Shown here piece by piece: positions 13,810 through 14,937 of a stretch of 14,937 bases of DNA. Within the stretch, counting starts at the first letter, position 1. The number at the start of each line of letters is the position of its first letter. The position numbers and the translations under genes are program-made. The notes beneath the pieces are model-generated. The model was not told where the DNA came from. It was given only the letters and a program-made list of their open reading frames with translations, and searched no databases. The stretch is from an uncultured Oscillospiraceae bacterium (GTDB taxonomy: Bacteria; Bacillota; Clostridia; Oscillospirales; Oscillospiraceae), in contig CAKUNY010000039.1 in assembly GCA_934668605.1 (NCBI GenBank), positions 1 through 14,937 on the forward strand, given 5' to 3'.

Positions 13810-13836
13810 GGGCGTATGGTATACGCTCATTTTTTG
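13810..13836 (+). terminator. Attenuator terminator of the preQ1 riboswitch
   Basis: GGGCGTAT (13810-13817) pairs with ATACGCTC (13821-13828, one G-U), loop GGT, followed by ATTTTTTG. It lies between aptamer and queT, as expected for an off-switch at transcription. Bases 13806-13811 (GGATGG) can instead pair with aptamer bases CCATCC (13752-13757). That pairing encloses a hairpin at 13781-13805 (CGCCGCA/TGCGGCG) and would compete with the base of the terminator. Confidence 0.75.
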
Positions 13837-13861
13837 TCCCCAAAGAAAGGGAAATCGCATC

Positions 13862-14362
13862 ATGAAGAAAATCACATCACGCCAGATCGCCCTCAACGGC
13901 CTTGTTGCGGGGCTCTATGCCGCCGTCACGATCCTGACGGCCTCGTTCGCCTACGGAAACATTCAGTTCCGGCTCGCGGAGGCGCTCTGCCCGCTGGTCG
14001 CTCTCGAGCCCTCGCTCACGATCGGCCTCACGCTCGGCTGCCTGATCGCGAACCTGTTTTCAACCGTCTCCGCGCTCGATATTGTAGTCGGCACGGCGGC
14101 GACGCTTCTTGGCTGCTTGCTGACCCGGTACGTCAGAAAAACGTGGCTTTTGCCGCTGCCGACGATTCTGTGCAATATGTTCCTGGTCGGCGCGATGCTC
14201 TCAGCAGTCCTCATGCCCGCGGCTGAATTTTTCAAGGGTCTTGCCGTTTTCGGCCTCGAGGTCGGCGCGGGAGAAGCGGTTGTTTTGTATCTGCTCGGCG
14301 TGCCGCTGTACCGGTTTATCCGCAAAACGGCGCTGATTGATAAGCTTCTCGGTCGGGCGTGA
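13862..14362 (+). CDS. queT: Queuosine precursor transporter, ECF S-component QueT
   Basis: A 166-residue integral membrane protein starting MKKITSRQIALNGLVAGLYAA, with QueT family features: YGNIQFRLAEAL, then a membrane helix with GLTLGCLIANLFS, then DIVVGTAATLL. It has about five or six helices. QueT is the substrate-binding unit of an energy-coupling factor transporter that takes up queuosine precursors (preQ1 or preQ0) for tRNA wobble base modification. It uses the shared ECF energising module, not seen here. I chose ATG 13862 over a start at 13718 because the latter would translate through the riboswitch. AAAGAAAGGG lies about 10 bases upstream. The preQ1-I riboswitch and terminator upstream should shut it off when preQ1 is plentiful. 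Confidence 0.93.
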   Translation: MKKITSRQIALNGLVAGLYAAVTILTASFAYGNIQFRLAEALCPLVALEPSLTIGLTLGCLIANLFSTVSALDIVVGTAATLLGCLLTRYVRKTWLLPLPTILCNMFLVGAMLSAVLMPAAEFFKGLAVFGLEVGAGEAVVLYLLGVPLYRFIRKTALIDKLLGRA

Positions 14363-14391
14363 TTGCAAAAATGCGCCGGATATGATACGAT
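14363..14391 (+). promoter_or_regulatory. Extended -10 promoter of lspA
   Basis: TTGCAA (14363-14368) and TACGAT (14386-14391) are 17 bases apart. A TG one base before the -10 box (TGATACGAT) makes it an extended -10 site. It begins at the base after the queT stop codon, so lspA need not depend on the preQ1 switch. Confidence 0.6.
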
Positions 14392-14420
14392 AGGGCAAAC
14401 ATCTGAAGGAGGCTTCGCCT

Positions 14421-14918
14421 TTGTTTTATCTGGCTCTTACGCTGTTTGCCGCCGCGATCGCCGCGGTCGATCAGCTGACAAAAATGTTGGCTTCCAAGTA
14501 TCTTGTGGGAAACACGCTCGTGCTCATTCCGGGCTGGCTTCAGCTGCACTACATCACAAATGACGGCATGGCGCTGTCGCTGTTTCGCGGGGCGCGGTGG
14601 ATGTTCATCGTGCTGACGGCGGTGTATCTGGGGCTGGTGATCTACGCCGTCGCCAAAAAGCTTATCTACAAAAAGCCCGAGCTCTGGTGTCTGGCCGCGA
14701 TCACAGGCGGCGCGATCGGCAATCTCATCGACCGCGTGCAGACCGGTCTTGTCGTCGACATGATCGGCGTTCCGTGGTTCTCCACGTTCAACGTCGCGGA
14801 CATTTTCATCACCTTCGGCGCGATCATCCTTGTTATCTACATTCTCACAAAGGACAAGGAATTTTTAGAGGACAAGCCCAAAAAGAAGGAGCAGCCCGAT
14901 GACCCTGACGCTGGATAA
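14421..14918 (+). CDS. lspA: Lipoprotein signal peptidase (signal peptidase II)
   Basis: A 165-residue membrane aspartic protease that removes signal peptides from prolipoproteins after lipid attachment to the lipobox Cys. It has four predicted membrane helices. Conserved features are DQLTK near the start, the N-x-G motif as NDGMALSLF, the GGAIGNLIDR segment (96-105), and catalytic Asp113 (VVDM) and Asp127 (NVADIF). The start is TTG 14421, eight bases after AAGGAGG (14406-14412). No ATG lies at a suitable place. A charged tail (KDKEFLEDKPKKKEQPDD) ends the protein. The last 20 bases overlap the start of the next gene, an RluA-family pseudouridine synthase, the common lspA-rluD order in Firmicutes. 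Confidence 0.95.
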   Translation: MFYLALTLFAAAIAAVDQLTKMLASKYLVGNTLVLIPGWLQLHYITNDGMALSLFRGARWMFIVLTAVYLGLVIYAVAKKLIYKKPELWCLAAITGGAIGNLIDRVQTGLVVDMIGVPWFSTFNVADIFITFGAIILVIYILTKDKEFLEDKPKKKEQPDDPDAG

Positions 14919-14937
14919 ATCGGGCGAACGACTCGAT
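14899..14937 (+). CDS. RluA-family pseudouridine synthase, N-terminus (partial)
   Basis: Only the first 13 codons (MTLTLDKSGERLD) are in the window. The SGERLD motif is typical of the S4 RNA-binding domain at the start of RluD-type 23S rRNA pseudouridine synthases. The ATG overlaps the last codons of lspA by 20 bases and has AAGGAG upstream, so the two genes are translationally coupled. The identification rests on this short motif and on the common gene order after lspA. Confidence 0.65.
   Translation, partial: MTLTLDKSGERLD

Noticed and set aside
13718..13861. Longer N-terminus for QueT starting at 13718
   Set aside because: Would translate the preQ1 aptamer and terminator; QueT homology begins at ATG 13862.

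Overview
The window looks like chromosomal DNA of a GC-rich, endospore-forming Clostridia bacterium, probably near the Oscillospiraceae. The signs are a SpoVT-type sporulation regulator sequence, an ileS gene under a T-box leader, a preQ1-I riboswitch before a QueT transporter, strong AGGAGG-type ribosome binding sites and GC-rich codon use. The family placement is inference.

Positions 1-3068 appear to be the right-hand end of an integrated mobile element. They hold the last codons of an unidentified gene, about 500 bases without a convincing gene but with a good promoter and a candidate operator, a small protein with a truncated BRO-N (phage antirepressor-like) start, and a large serine recombinase. 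The recombinase has no stop codon at its expected end. It runs in frame at residue 570 into the last ~150 residues of the sporulation regulator SpoVT, missing only about the first 30 residues of that protein. The simplest reading is that the element sits inside the host spoVT gene, with the 5' fragment of spoVT at the far end of the element, outside this window. Excision would then restore spoVT, as with the skin element in sigK. This is the main discovery candidate.

Positions 3069-8204 hold mostly minus-strand accessory genes: a DUF3137 membrane protein with a small two-helix membrane protein, a DUF2442 protein, an 833-residue MalT-like LuxR-family ATPase regulator, and a ferritin-like (rubrerythrin-type) protein. 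Two interspersed repeat families occur here. Family A is about 106-109 bp with long nested inverted arms (3087-3192 and 7557-7665). Family B is about 157 bp with several hairpins (4335-4491 and 10251-10408). Each has two copies in opposite orientation.

Positions 8204-14937 are conserved housekeeping genes. The translational GTPase typA (+) converges on isoleucyl-tRNA synthetase ileS (-), which has a full T-box leader with an ATC specifier. Divergent from ileS are a preQ1-I riboswitch with terminator, queT, then lspA with its own promoter and a TTG start. The first 13 codons of an RluA-family pseudouridine synthase overlap the end of lspA. The ileS/queT intergenic region therefore carries two tRNA-related RNA switches transcribed away from each other.
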